NCBI GenBank assembly: GCA_964035575.1
Contig: OZ037881.1
Coordinates: forward strand, 558,001 to 622,000
Direction: 5' to 3'
Length of the DNA: 64,000 nucleotides
Source of the DNA: Rhynchopus sp. YZ270_cl-10
Taxonomy: Eukaryota; Euglenozoa; Diplonemea; Diplonemida; Diplonemidae
Positions 8,702 to 18,609 of the stretch are shown here, one piece after another (the first letter of the stretch is position 1; each line of letters starts with the position of its first letter). Position numbers and translations under genes: made by a program. The notes under the pieces are model-generated. The model saw only the letters and a program-made list of their open reading frames with translations, searched no databases and was not told where the DNA came from.

Positions 8702-11458
8702 TCACGGAAGCGGCTGTGGCACATGGTAGTCCACAACATACAGCGGGAGCACCTGTGCCGAGTGGAACAAGACATACTCAGAGTTGATCACTCCCCTGCC
8801 CGATGTCGCAGCAGCACCCATACCCTTCACAAAGTACGAGTCGTGTCCCTTCAACGTGTCCCACGGTTGGGTGTTGTTCACCAGTAACTCCGTCGGATCT
8901 TCCGGGTACGTGACGTGGTGCATGCCGTCCTGATGCTTCAGCTTCGAATCAATCATGAACGGGTTTCCCAGGTTCACACGGCACCTCACAAGTGAGTGCT
9001 GTCCTTTGTGTGGACGCACGTAGCGGTGTGACTTTGCAGCCAGGTCTGCAAGGTAGATACCATGACCGTACATGTGGCACATGTTCCACTTGTGTGGCTC
9101 TGTGCAGTGTTTGCAGTCTGTCCCACACAGAGTGGTGCTCAGACCCTTCTTCCCAGACACAGGACACGAGTCCGAAGGGTTTGTGTCAGACGGTGCCTGC
9201 AGCGACTTCTTCAGCACAGTGTCGAGCACAGCACACGAAGTTCCGTGCCACAACTCCTTCTCCATCACGTTCCCGTGCTTCGTGTTCAGGTACGCACGAC
9301 GAGACTCGTACGCTGCCTCCTGTAGTTTGTTCACCACACGCCTGATGCGAGACACACGTCCAACACCTGCTGCCTCCACCTCCTGTGCCAACTCCATGTA
9401 CTTCGCAGACCCCACAGCAAGTGTCTCGTACTCCAGCTCTGCAGACGCAAGAGGGAACGAAGCTGCCTCGTGCTTGAAGGAGCATGCCCCCGTCCAGTTC
9501 TCATGTCCACGCAGGTTCCACCCTCTGCAAAACTTCGCTGGGCCATCTAACTTCGGACATTTGCTCTGCTGCAGGTACGGGTTCACTGGCTGTTCGTCAA
9601 CGACAGAGATCTGATAACCCTCCTTCCCGTACGGACGTGTGTTCAGCTCCGCCACCTGTGCCTGTGTCAGGCTCGTTGCAAACTCCACAAAAGCACCAAA
9701 ACGTGCACCATTTCTGTCCACAATCACCTGCTTCACATCGTAGCCTTTGAGGAACTTGTCCAGGTCCGCAAGCACTGCTTCATCACTGCCCCCGAGGCTT
9801 GGGTCCAGCCATCCCACCCACACCTGCGACGTTGATGCTGCCATCATGCCCCCGTACATACGACCTTTGCACGGACGTTCACCGCCAAACTGAAGTTCAC
9901 CAAGACGACGCAAGCTTTCCTCCCCTGCCTTCTCGTCCGTCGCAAACGCAGACAGCGTTCTGTACAGCTGCGTGTCACCAGTGTCCTTGAACTGGATCAG
10001 GTACTGTGGAAGACATTGGATGTGGCCGTTGTTCTGTTTGATGACGTAGTAACCAAGAGTCTTCTCCCACGTGTGGTCCACACCTTCCTCCCCAAGGATC
10101 AGCTTGCACACAAACATGTAACCACCACCACGTGCGTAACCCACCGACACACAAGGATCCTTTGCAAAGTACTCACCAGCACCATATGCCTGACCAGACC
10201 GTCTGAACGGGTCAAACCCCGTTGTCGCAATGCTCAACACATTCTCCTCCCCAGATCCGTGGAAGCCATCAATCATGTCGGGTACCTTCCCGTGCCGCTG
10301 TGTCATGTTGTACTCCGCACAGCGGAAACGGAACTCAAGTGAATCGTTGCGCAAGTGCCACGCCTTCAGCGCACGCACTTTCCCTCCACTCGCAGAGCGC
10401 ACCTGGTCCTCCAGCAGCTTCAGCTTCGCCGCACCCACAAGCGTCAGGGTGTTTGCTGTTTTGTCGTTTAGGTCATTCACGGGATACGGGTTCTCCACAT
10501 GCACACCATCGTCGCACTCCTTCCCACTCGCCAGCAAAGCCTTTGTGCACTTCCCCCCAAGGTGCATCATGCAGATGCTTGGTGCACCTTTCACACGTTT
10601 GCTGATGTCTGCATGGGTTGCGTACACAGGAGCCACATACGCACGCAGCTCCGTTGCACCCTCGACAGGACGCACATCGGTAGCTTTCATCTTGTTCTTC
10701 CCCTTGGACCACTTCGCCACAAACGTCACGTCCTGGTCCAGTGCAAGGTTCCGCGCTTTGTAGCTCTTGTTAATGCTCGACGAGGCACAGAACGCGCTCC
10801 CCATGTACACTGCTGCAGATGGCCCCATCACACCTTCGGCAATGAAGAGTGGCAGCTCAGGTGAAATCGACCCAAAATATTTGTCGGGCACCCATGACGA
10901 CACCGTCCCACGCATGCGTGCACCACTCTGCACACGCAACTGAAACTCACTGCTACTCAAACCTGCTATAGCTGCGTTCACGTCAGCAGGTGTGCTCACA
11001 TCCGTCCCTTCCACACGCAGGATCTGCATCGTGCGCATCACCCCTGCAAGCGACGCAGGGCTCCCAGGCTCCACAGATGTCACAACGTTGTTGTTATCGA
11101 TTTTCATCCCAATATCCTTACACCCCTTCCACACAACAGTGATGTCCACTACCACTTCTGGAAGGGTTTTGTCATCGTTCTGTTTCTTTCCTCCTTTAAG
11201 GGAAGGATCTTTGCCTCCACCTTTGTGCGACTTTCCACCTTTTTGTGCGTCGTGTGTGTCACCACCCTTCTGCGACTTTCCTTTTTGCCCGCCACCCTCC
11301 TGTCCTCTGCCGCTCTGTGACTTTCCTCCTTTTTGCCCAAGCGTTTCGTCACCACCCTTCTTCGACTTTCCACCTTTTTGGTTGTGGTGTTTGCTTCCAC
11401 CCTTCTGTGATTTTCCTCCTTGTTGCTTGGGCTGTTGGTTCTTATCATTCTGCGACAT
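8702..11458 (-). CDS. Two-domain PARP-like ADP-ribosyltransferase with PDZ, cold-shock-like, CCCH and RRM-like modules (paralog 1)
   Basis: A protein of 918 aa. Residues 1-95 are Gly/Lys/Gln-rich with repeated QKGGKS units. A PDZ-like domain (about 101-178) and a cold-shock-like fold (about 182-262, with YFGSIS) follow. A CCCH-type finger uses C296, C304, C315 and H320. A first PARP domain (about 365-490) shows H400 in FHGSG and Y430 in GAGEYFA but no Glu at the third triad position, so it is mono-ADP-ribosylating or inactive. An RRM-like domain (about 543-622, RNP1-like FGAFVEF) and a second CCCH (C634, C644, C659, H663) come next. The second PARP domain (about 730-911) has the full H738-Y802-E894 triad and a Cys-rich insertion (C765-C794). 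The expected reaction is transfer of ADP-ribose from NAD+, probably on RNA-bound targets. No intron. Paralogs are at 36239, 47717 and 57241. Confidence 0.9.
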   Translation of the reverse strand: MSQNDKNQQPKQQGGKSQKGGSKHHNQKGGKSKKGGDETLGQKGGKSQSGRGQEGGGQKGKSQKGGDTHDAQKGGKSHKGGGKDPSLKGGKKQNDDKTLPEVVVDITVVWKGCKDIGMKIDNNNVVTSVEPGSPASLAGVMRTMQILRVEGTDVSTPADVNAAIAGLSSSEFQLRVQSGARMRGTVSSWVPDKYFGSISPELPLFIAEGVMGPSAAVYMGSAFCASSSINKSYKARNLALDQDVTFVAKWSKGKNKMKATDVRPVEGATELRAYVAPVYATHADISKRVKGAPSICMMHLGGKCTKALLASGKECDDGVHVENPYPVNDLNDKTANTLTLVGAAKLKLLEDQVRSASGGKVRALKAWHLRNDSLEFRFRCAEYNMTQRHGKVPDMIDGFHGSGEENVLSIATTGFDPFRRSGQAYGAGEYFAKDPCVSVGYARGGGYMFVCKLILGEEGVDHTWEKTLGYYVIKQNNGHIQCLPQYLIQFKDTGDTQLYRTLSAFATDEKAGEESLRRLGELQFGGERPCKGRMYGGMMAASTSQVWVGWLDPSLGGSDEAVLADLDKFLKGYDVKQVIVDRNGARFGAFVEFATSLTQAQVAELNTRPYGKEGYQISVVDEQPVNPYLQQSKCPKLDGPAKFCRGWNLRGHENWTGACSFKHEAASFPLASAELEYETLAVGSAKYMELAQEVEAAGVGRVSRIRRVVNKLQEAAYESRRAYLNTKHGNVMEKELWHGTSCAVLDTVLKKSLQAPSDTNPSDSCPVSGKKGLSTTLCGTDCKHCTEPHKWNMCHMYGHGIYLADLAAKSHRYVRPHKGQHSLVRCRVNLGNPFMIDSKLKHQDGMHHVTYPEDPTELLVNNTQPWDTLKGHDSYFVKGMGAAATSGRGVINSEYVLFHSAQVLPLYVVDYHVPQPLP

Positions 11459-12680
11459 TGTTCCCTGAAGACCCGGTTGTGTTAAAGTAGGCTGTTTGTT
11501 TGTTTGTTAAGATTTTTTGAAACGTACACGGTAAAAAGGTAAACGGGGAGGGGGTAATATGGAATCGTTCTTTTTGTTGAGTTGTGTGCGAGCTCCACCT
11601 ACACCTCCAGATGGTTCAGATCGTTTGTTTGTTTTTCTTATTGTATTTTGGAAGAGAACTCAAAAAATAGTGGCAACATGCATCAGGTGCGCTACATCCC
11701 TGCTTAGCTGCTGCATCATTGTTTTCTTGAAGAAAAAAAGGTTAAAAAGAGACAGGGAAAACATGAAAGGTCTTTTGCGGAGTGTAACAGAAACAAGCGG
11801 TTCTGCTGTTGGTCCATTAACCCAATCTCCCAACTTCCCCCAAATGCAGAAGCTTTCACAGTGTGTTTTTTCAGGCTAGATAAATAACTGCCGACTCCAA
11901 ATGCAAAAAAAGATAAAACTTGACTTGAAAAACAACAGCCCCCTCGTGACAGTGTATCTTGGTACATGACCGGGTGTACCGGGGTGGGCTCCAACCATAC
12001 AGTCCTACATCCATTTCGTTTACATCTGAAAAAAAAAGAGAAATGATTTTTTTTGTATGGCGGAGCTCATCCCCAATTATCTGCACGAATACAAGCAAGT
12101 TTCAGAAGGGGAGAAAAAGAAAGAAAAAAAAAAAAGAAAAAAACGCCATAAGCACTATCCCGACACTCCCTTGGCAAGTTGCTATTTTCCCCTTAAGTAT
12201 AGTATACCCTATTTTCTCCCCCTACCTTTTGTCACCTACGACATCTTGCAAACACAGATGGGCCAGAGTTATTATTGGTCTTTTTTTTTTGAAGCCAAGC
12301 AAAACAGAAAACAAGAGAACACTTGAAAAAGAGAAGAGAAAAAAAGAGAAAAAAAAAAAACGAACGAACGACACAACGAAGGAGGCAGTCGAGATCTGTT
12401 CGCAATGCAATTGGAGGGGGTTTTTTTTTTGAAAGACGGAAAAACCTAAGTCTGATGTGTTTCTTTGGTCACACAATTTTTTTTTGTTTTTTTTTGTTTG
12501 TTCTTAGACTGCCTATCGCGCAGCAATCACAAATTTTGTGTCGACAATCGCCTAAGAACCCATTTGAGGGTCTGTACTCAATCTTGGCCGAGATCCAAAA
12601 AGTAGGTACCGTGGTCATAGAAGTTGAATAAAATGCACCACGCCCTCACTGTACATCGGACGTTCTGACATGAAATAAAC

Positions 12681-12724
12681 TTAGATTCATATACTTTCAG
12701 TTTACAGAATTGAAAGTATTTGAG
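12681..12724. repeat. Palindromic 44-bp repeat, copy 1
   Basis: Inverted repeat ATACTTTCA...TGAAAGTAT with a short spacer. It is almost identical to 17736-17779 and is found nowhere else in the window. It could be the remnant of a miniature inverted-repeat element. Confidence 0.6.
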
Positions 12725-13119
12725 AGGGTAAACACATGCATAATAAACTTGAAATATGAACGCGCTCCTCTCTTACGTTTGTACCGCCAAAAGCTCGGAG
12801 CTTTGGGATAATTATTTGCCTTACTAATGACCATTATCAGTCTGTGTAAACACAGAGCCGACTTTAGGAATGCCACCTCTCTCAAAAGGGGTGTGTACTT
12901 TTTGTGTGGGTTGTGGGGTAAGGGGAAGGAAGAGATTTGCATTGGTACAGGAAGGGGGAATAAGGGAAGGAGAAAAAAAAAAGGTTTTTTTTAATAAGAT
13001 ATCACCTAAAGCATCTTCTTTGGGACAACCTTACAGAAAAACCATAAACACTTTAATCTACAATTTATTTCTCAGTTATTTGTTGTTTTTTTTTTTTTTA
13101 TTTGCATTTTTTTTTTTTT

Positions 13120-13309
13120 GAAAACTTGGTTGTATTAGTGTAGCCACCCTAGAGTGTGCTCCACTATACATTTTTTTTTTTTTGGAACAATACGTAAACA
13201 TAGTTTCCGCGCGGCTCCCTCAATTTTCCTTTGCTATTTGTCATACCATTTTTTTTCTTTTGAAAACTTGGTTGTATTAGTGTAGACACCCGAGGATGAA
13301 CTCCACTAT
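13120..13309. repeat. Two direct copies of a 48-bp intergenic motif
   Basis: The copies at 13120-13167 and 13262-13309 both read from GAAAACTTGGTTG to CTCCACTAT, with about five differences, and each is bordered by T-runs. Nothing is known of the motif's function. Confidence 0.65.
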
Positions 13310-13801
13310 TTTTTTTGTTTTGTTTTGGTTACAGACAACATAATGTCGTCAGTTTGTTAGTTTTTGGCATGTCAAAAATAAAAAAGAGAAGTTGAAAGTG
13401 CAAACGCCTCACCGTACACCGACAGACGCAGACACAAGAGCCGATTGTAAACTATGTGCAAGGAAAGGGGATATTATTTTTTTTGGGGGAAATGGGGAAG
13501 GGGGGAGAAAATTCTTCATAAGAGAAAAAAAGGCAACTCTCAATAGATCGGTGAAGGGGAAGGGGGGAAATCAGACGATGAGACAGTAACACACACGCTC
13601 CTTCTCACCTCCCCCAATCACCGTTCGTTTATTTATTTTTCCTTGTGGGAGTGCCTGGTTTTTTAAAATAGCTTTTTTTTAAAAAATCCCGAAACCCATC
13701 CCCAATTGCGCTATGTTTTTTAATACAATCGCAGGTCCTTCCCTGAATGGTATTTGCGCTGTTTTCTTCTGCCCCGTCTATCCTATTTTCAGCTGCTTCT
13801 T

Positions 13802-15829
13802 TTAGAAGACAGGATCCTCCATACTTTGGCGAGACAGCTGCTTTGCCTGTAAAAAAAAATAATATGATTTTTTGTCCTGAAAGGGAGAAAAAAACCCTTT
13901 TTTTTTTCAGACATACCTTCCTCCTCCAGAGCTTCTGCCTTTCTGGGTCGTTGGAGAAACAGAGTTCAGCAGCCTCCAGGTTCACCTGTATTTGGTTTGG
14001 TGATTTATTTTTTGCGATATTGATGAGATCGCCCAACACATTATTGCGACCATCTGATTTTGCTTGGAAAATAATAAAATTTTCATGGAAAAGAAGACAT
14101 TCAGAAGAAAAATAAAAAAAAACCACATACCCACGTCGCTGTCGACGGGTTCGGCTCGGAACATAGCAGCTTTCTGATAGAGGAGAAGATGAAGTCGATA
14201 GAGTCTTGCTTGCTGGGAGGGATGTTGAAGCAGGCGAAGCCCGAGGGTGAAATGTTCGGGTGGAAGATTGGGGTCTTGAAGCGCACGCGGGGGTATTCGT
14301 CTTTGGATTCGGGAAAGACTATTTCCACGTTGAACATGCCTTCTTCGAAGAGACCTTCTGGCTGCATGATGGACAGATTCCACACGAAGACGTTGTCGGC
14401 ATCGACAGGTCCACCTGAACATCCGTGCATGCCGTCCTGCAGCAGCCTCGCATGCTCGTCTCTCAGGGTCGAGGCAATGTAGCTCTTACGCTTTGTGAGC
14501 TCCGCACCCTTGACTCGCCACGCCTCTGTCTCCTCCTCCAGCTGTGCGAATATCCGTTTCAACCGTTTCAACACCGTTTTGTAGTCAAACCTCCCCTCCG
14601 CAAGGTTCGTAGGGTATTCAAAGGGCGTCTTCACAAAGGCCTGTCTGTCCTTCACGAGGCCGACCTCAGCAACGTTGATGTAGGTTTCATAGCGCATCAG
14701 AAATTCACGTTTGATTTCGGGCCTAAAAAACTCAGTTTTCCCTGCAAGAACCGATTCGAGAACATCGCAGACAGCAACCCGAAGGGATTCATGCTGGATC
14801 TTATCGGCATATGCAGCAGCTTCGGCACGCACATCCTCGGGGTCACGTCTTCTCTTCTTCGTGATGCCTGGTGCAGGTGACGACGATGCTGCTGCAGAGG
14901 AGGAGGATGAGGAGCTAGTGGCCGGCAGGGGCGACGTGAGGACAGGTGCCTTGCCAGCAGAGGAGGGGACGCCTGTGCCGGGGGGGCTTGTGACAACAAG
15001 GGGGTTCGCACCGCTCTGAGGGGGGGTCGCGCTCTCAGAGGTAGGTGAGGTGGGCACGCCAGAGGCGTTTTGCTGTGAGGTGGAGGTGGGGGTGGGGAAG
15101 GAGGTGGGGGGTGAGGGGGGCATACCTGTGGTGTGGCAGCACTCCCAGGGGAGTTGACAAACATCGGAACGCCAACCCCTTTGTCCTCGTCGCTGTCGAC
15201 GTCCTGCTCCAGCATCTCCTTCTCAAAGCCGGGCTCGTTGTGGTACGGCTCGGCGTTCATAATCAACGACTGAATCGCGTTGAGCACGTACCCAATCGAG
15301 TACGCACTTCTCCATATCTCAGATGTCTCCCCACGCCAGGTGCCTAGAATCGAGAGACACACCTGCACAAATGAGTGTTTTTTTATGCAACATATAAAGT
15401 CCAAAATCGAACTAAACCCCGCCTAATATTCACGTTTCTAAACGTGAATGTCAGACATACTATAACATTAGGAGGTGGGTTTAAGTGTTAAAAACATACC
15501 TTCCCATCAGCGTAAAGGTTGGGGTTGAAACGGACTCGCCCAAAGTCGGTTGTCGTGATTTTGACCTGTGCAGTGGTTGTGGTTTTTTGGGTTTTGGGAG
15601 AAAAAGGATGTACCTTCGGCGGCTCGTTAGGGTATGCCTGTGGAAAGCGCATGTCGAAGGAGAAGAACCCAAAGTGGTATGGTGTCTGCGGTGGGCCGAC
15701 CATCATCGCCACAACGTGGTCCAGCTTGTCCTCCACGCAGGTCACGTAGATAGGCGGGCTGTCCGCGTTGGGTGTCATCATGACCTCCTTCAGGTCCTTC
15801 TGCACCCGGAACGCGCATGAGTTCGTCAT
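13802..15829 (-). CDS. Tandem-UBC ubiquitin-conjugating enzyme (UBE2Z-like first domain, NEDD8-E2-like second domain)
   Basis: Six exons on the minus strand: 15829-15614, 15565-15500, 15362-15126, 15072-14131, 13985-13917 and 13846-13802. They give 524 aa. All five introns begin GTATG or GTACA, end in CAG and lie in phase 0. The first UBC domain carries the active-site Cys96 in [11 protein letters not shown], and the UBE2Z-type tail follows (NEPGFE, then RVAVCDVLE and [10 protein letters not shown]), separated by a Pro/Ser-rich insert of about 75 aa with KKRRR. The second UBC domain (about 395-524) contains [14 protein letters not shown] with Cys454 and ends in NLEAAEL...LWRKAKQLS, closest in pattern to the UBE2F/UBE2M E2s. 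UBE2Z enzymes accept ubiquitin or FAT10 from UBA6. A second E2 in the same chain is unusual. The exon joins are inferred from splice sites and restored homology. Confidence 0.85.
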
Positions 15830-16418
15830 GGTGTCTGCAGTGTTCTCCCCAAAACGAAAAGGCTTCTAGCCAGCGCGTCCGCACTGACTTCTTGTGTCCC
15901 AACTACCTTCCCCTCCTTGTGCGGAGGGGTCGGATGTTACTACCCTGGAGGGTGGTGGGGATGAAGGATGGGGATGAAGTACAGAAGAGGTGGGGAAAGA
16001 GGGAAAACTCTTAACTCACAACAAAGCAAAAATGGCTCCCTCGTGGCTCTTATTCCTTCGCTTCTGTTCAGGAAATAACGCATTTTTGGGAGCTATTGTT
16101 GAGACGTGAAAGTAATGGTTCTTTTTCCATTTGAATAAAATATATTTTTTGACAGCTTTGGTTTTGACTGTAGCAATAAAGAATGGCCCCCAGATGCAGA
16201 GTCCACCAAGGGGGAGGGCATTGGCGTCGGCGGGGTTTTCCGAGAAAAAAAATATTGGTAGAGGGCTACTTACTTATACTGATGCTGGGTTGGCGTGGGG
16301 TTGGGTGTGAACCACCGAGGGGGACGAAGGGTAACGTGATTGTTCTGCCTTAACACCTTTCCCAAAAGAAGACAAAGAAAACGTTTAGTACTTTGCATCA
16401 TGTTGTTCGTTTGTTGCG
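15830..16418. other. Intergenic region upstream of the E2 gene
   Basis: No coding frame of note in roughly 590 bp. It lies between the E2 start and the only plus-strand candidate, so it would be the one divergent promoter region of the window if that candidate is real. Confidence 0.5.
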
Positions 16419-16826
16419 TTGAAGCATCTACACTTCATCGCGACAGATACTTTCTCTGCACACTTCCGGCACAAGATAGACGAGGACTTGTTTACCACCT
16501 TGGTGGCCGATGGCGCTGCGGCCCTCCCCTCTTCTCCACACATCGCTGCGCCCGAAACAGACATCTCTGAGGAGGCCGCGGCGGTCGCTGACGCCAGGGC
16601 TGACGAAGACATCGACAAAGCAGCCGCCTTACAGGTGGTTTTCACGCCGAAGCGCGAGAAGCCGCTGCCTCCTTTGGCCCCCCCGCAGGGTAACGAAGAA
16701 ACCCGTATGACGGTGGACTTCGGCCAGCAGGGCAAGGGGACGAAGCGCAAGCGTGCGGACAGTGAGACCAGTGAGTCGTCTCTGTCCAGCGAGGAACTCA
16801 CTCTCCCCTATTTGTTTTTATTTTGA
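16419..16826 (+). CDS. Possible small acidic nuclear protein, probably a 3' exon
   Basis: An open frame of about 135 codons, rich in Ala, Glu, Asp and Ser, ending with a basic KRKR stretch and a Ser/Glu-rich tail. It is GC-rich with GC-ending codons, like the other genes here, while the flanks are AT-rich, and this favours coding on the plus strand. There is no in-frame ATG near its 5' end; the frame opens at a TTG. Either an upstream exon is missing (a CAG acceptor-like site is at 16447-16449, with ACAG at 16446-16449) or it is a fragment. No domain is recognised. It would be the only plus-strand gene of the window. The opposite frame (16385-16801) is less likely. Confidence 0.45.
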   Translation: MKHLHFIATDTFSAHFRHKIDEDLFTTLVADGAAALPSSPHIAAPETDISEEAAAVADARADEDIDKAAALQVVFTPKREKPLPPLAPPQGNEETRMTVDFGQQGKGTKRKRADSETSESSLSSEELTLPYLFLF

Positions 16827-17695
16827 TTTCTTTGACCACTAAGAGTACGATCATAAACCCCACATAAAGCAGCACTGTAAGGCACTTTCATGTCCCTAAA
16901 AAAAATTCACCAGGGCAATAAATGCCTTTCTTTTCGAGGGGCACATTTGAGGAAAGAAGAGCGAAAAAGGGAGGATGACGTTTTTTTTTTTGCAGTATCC
17001 ACAATCACCTGTCCGAGGACGGGTTCTGTACACAAAGTTTTTTTTTTGACGATTGGGGTTTTGTGGGGAGGGTGACAAATCGAGTGAGAACATTACTAAA
17101 AAAACACAAGAAAACATGGGTCAGAGGCAGTGTCAGGGTTAAGTGCACGCACTAAAACCCGCCTACACTGTAGGCTTGTTCTTTTCTGGGAGGGGGGAAA
17201 AAGAGAAAAAAATTGGACGAACCTAAGCTGTTGCTGAGTCACCTAAAGAAAATGAACAGAAACCTAAAACGTGAGAGAGATATATCACAAAACGGGAGGG
17301 TGATGCAGTAAATAAGCATCGAAGCCTTCGTACCACGTGTCGCCGATGGACACATGTACCCTCTCCCAGGAACGCCATTTTTTAAGGCGTTGTAAAAAAA
17401 AACAAAAAAACGAAACCATAATTGAATGAATGTGTCTCTCGCACACCTAAATAAGGTTGGAAAGATGGTCTGGAGACTCTTAACTACCTTCAAAAAAGGA
17501 GGGGTCATTTTTCCTTCCCCGTTTCAGCCACTCAAATGAAACTATCGTACCGGCAAGGCCAGGCTAGCCAGCCAGGCCTTGTAGAAAGAACAAGGTATAG
17601 TTTTTTTTGGAGCAGGCATCTAACAAATATTTAGCCACAGCTTTTTTTTACAACCCTTTTTTAGTACAGACAATCTGCTCCGGAAAAGGTCAGTC

Positions 17696-17735
17696 AGATG
17701 ATCCTAAAGGCTTCAGGTGTTTAGTCATCTTGAAA
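17696..17735. repeat. Short nested hairpin, CTAAG family
   Basis: AGATGA pairs with TCATCT and, inside it, CTAAA pairs with TTTAG around a loop. It is one of at least ten similar hairpins in the window (for example 39488-39522, 40250-40293 and 54150-54185) with the consensus AAGATGA...CTAAGC-loop-GCTTAG...CACCTT. All lie between genes. Confidence 0.55.
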
Positions 17736-17779
17736 TTAGATTCATATACTTTCAGTTCACAGAATTGAAAGTATTTGAG
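17736..17779. repeat. Palindromic 44-bp repeat, copy 2
   Basis: Matches 12681-12724 with one or two differences and follows directly on the hairpin at 17696-17735, ending in another TCATCTTG. The neighbourhood suggests repeated insertion or expansion of short hairpins. Confidence 0.6.
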
Positions 17780-17958
17780 TCATCTTGAAAGAAAAAAAAG
17801 ACAGAAAAAATGAGAAAGGACTGCAAGAGAGAGACACAGAGGTGATCTGCCCCCCCCGACACACAGCAACGTTTTCTGTTGTCTGGTGTATTTCTGCAAT
17901 CAAAATAAAGAGAGAAACCAAATAGTAACTCTGATCGGGAAAAAAAAGGGGGTTTTTC

Positions 17959-18045
17959 GTTGATTGCTCAATCACCCTTGGAGGGGGTGATTGGCAACCG
18001 TATCGGAAGGAACCATTTCCCCCTTGAAGCTACGCTTTGTAGGTA
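17959..18045. repeat. 85-bp hairpin element, copy 1
   Basis: Starts GTTGATTGCTCAATCACCC and contains the stem CAATCACCC/GGGTGATTG, then ACCGTATCGGA and TACGCTTTGTAGG. Copies are at 56721-56802 and 60932-61015. Copies 1 and 2 also share about 40 bp upstream (ATAGTAACTCTG...). The stem is preserved although its sequence varies (CAATTACCC/GGGTGATTG in copy 3), which suggests structural constraint or an RNA origin. No known small RNA is recognised. Confidence 0.55.
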
Positions 18046-18609
18046 TTTTTAAAAAAGGCGCTACACCGTTGTCGGGTGCAGGAGAGGAGTAAAGGGTGTC
18101 AAAAAAAAATTCAGATGAAACTAAACCACCTACGCATCGAAGAAGAAAAAAAAATTTTTTTGTTTGATTATAGACTACTATCACAAGATAGCCACAATCG
18201 AAGAAGGAAAAAAAGATCGGGTCTTTTGTTTGTGCGCTCAAAGCCGGGAAAACAAAAAGGTGAAAAAATGTGTTAAACTGAAGTACGGTTGTTGTGGTTA
18301 ATTGAGTACTCAAAGAAAACAAGCAAGCTTCTGTTTTTTTCAATCCGTTTTGTTTGCCCTGCAGCGCTGCCTCCAATCTTTTTAGAATTGACAACAAGTT
18401 GTTTTATCAAAAAAAAAATCAACCAAAGATGAGCCCCTAGGCTCACCTAAAGAAACAAGAGGTATTTTCCACAACGCCGCCCACCCACCCACCCAAACAC
18501 AAACCCCCCCACCCAAAAAGGTGTACGTTTTCAAACGGCCCCCTCAAATTCTAGCATATGTTTTATTTGCATCACCCAAGAGAGATAGGCTTTGTACTCA
18601 GGATGGTTT

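Larger units (their letters stand above)
11459..13801. other. Long AT-rich intergenic region
   Basis: About 2.3 kb with many A/T homopolymers and no frame that looks coding. It holds a 48-bp direct repeat (13120-13167 and 13262-13309, starting GAAAACTTGGTTGTATTAG). It also has a palindromic motif at 12681-12724 that recurs at 17736-17779, and a degraded GTGCAAACGCCTC hairpin near 13390. The promoter of the PARP-like gene to the left must lie in its left part; no motif can be assigned. Confidence 0.6.
16827..18609. other. AT-rich intergenic region with hairpin repeats
   Basis: About 1.8 kb with no gene seen. It contains a GCCTACACTGTAGGC palindrome near 17160, hairpins of the CTAAGC family at about 17214-17249, 17696-17735 and 18426-18452, the palindromic repeat at 17736-17779, and one copy of an 85-bp hairpin element at 17959-18045. 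A run of CCCACCCA repeats lies near 18480-18500. Confidence 0.6.
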
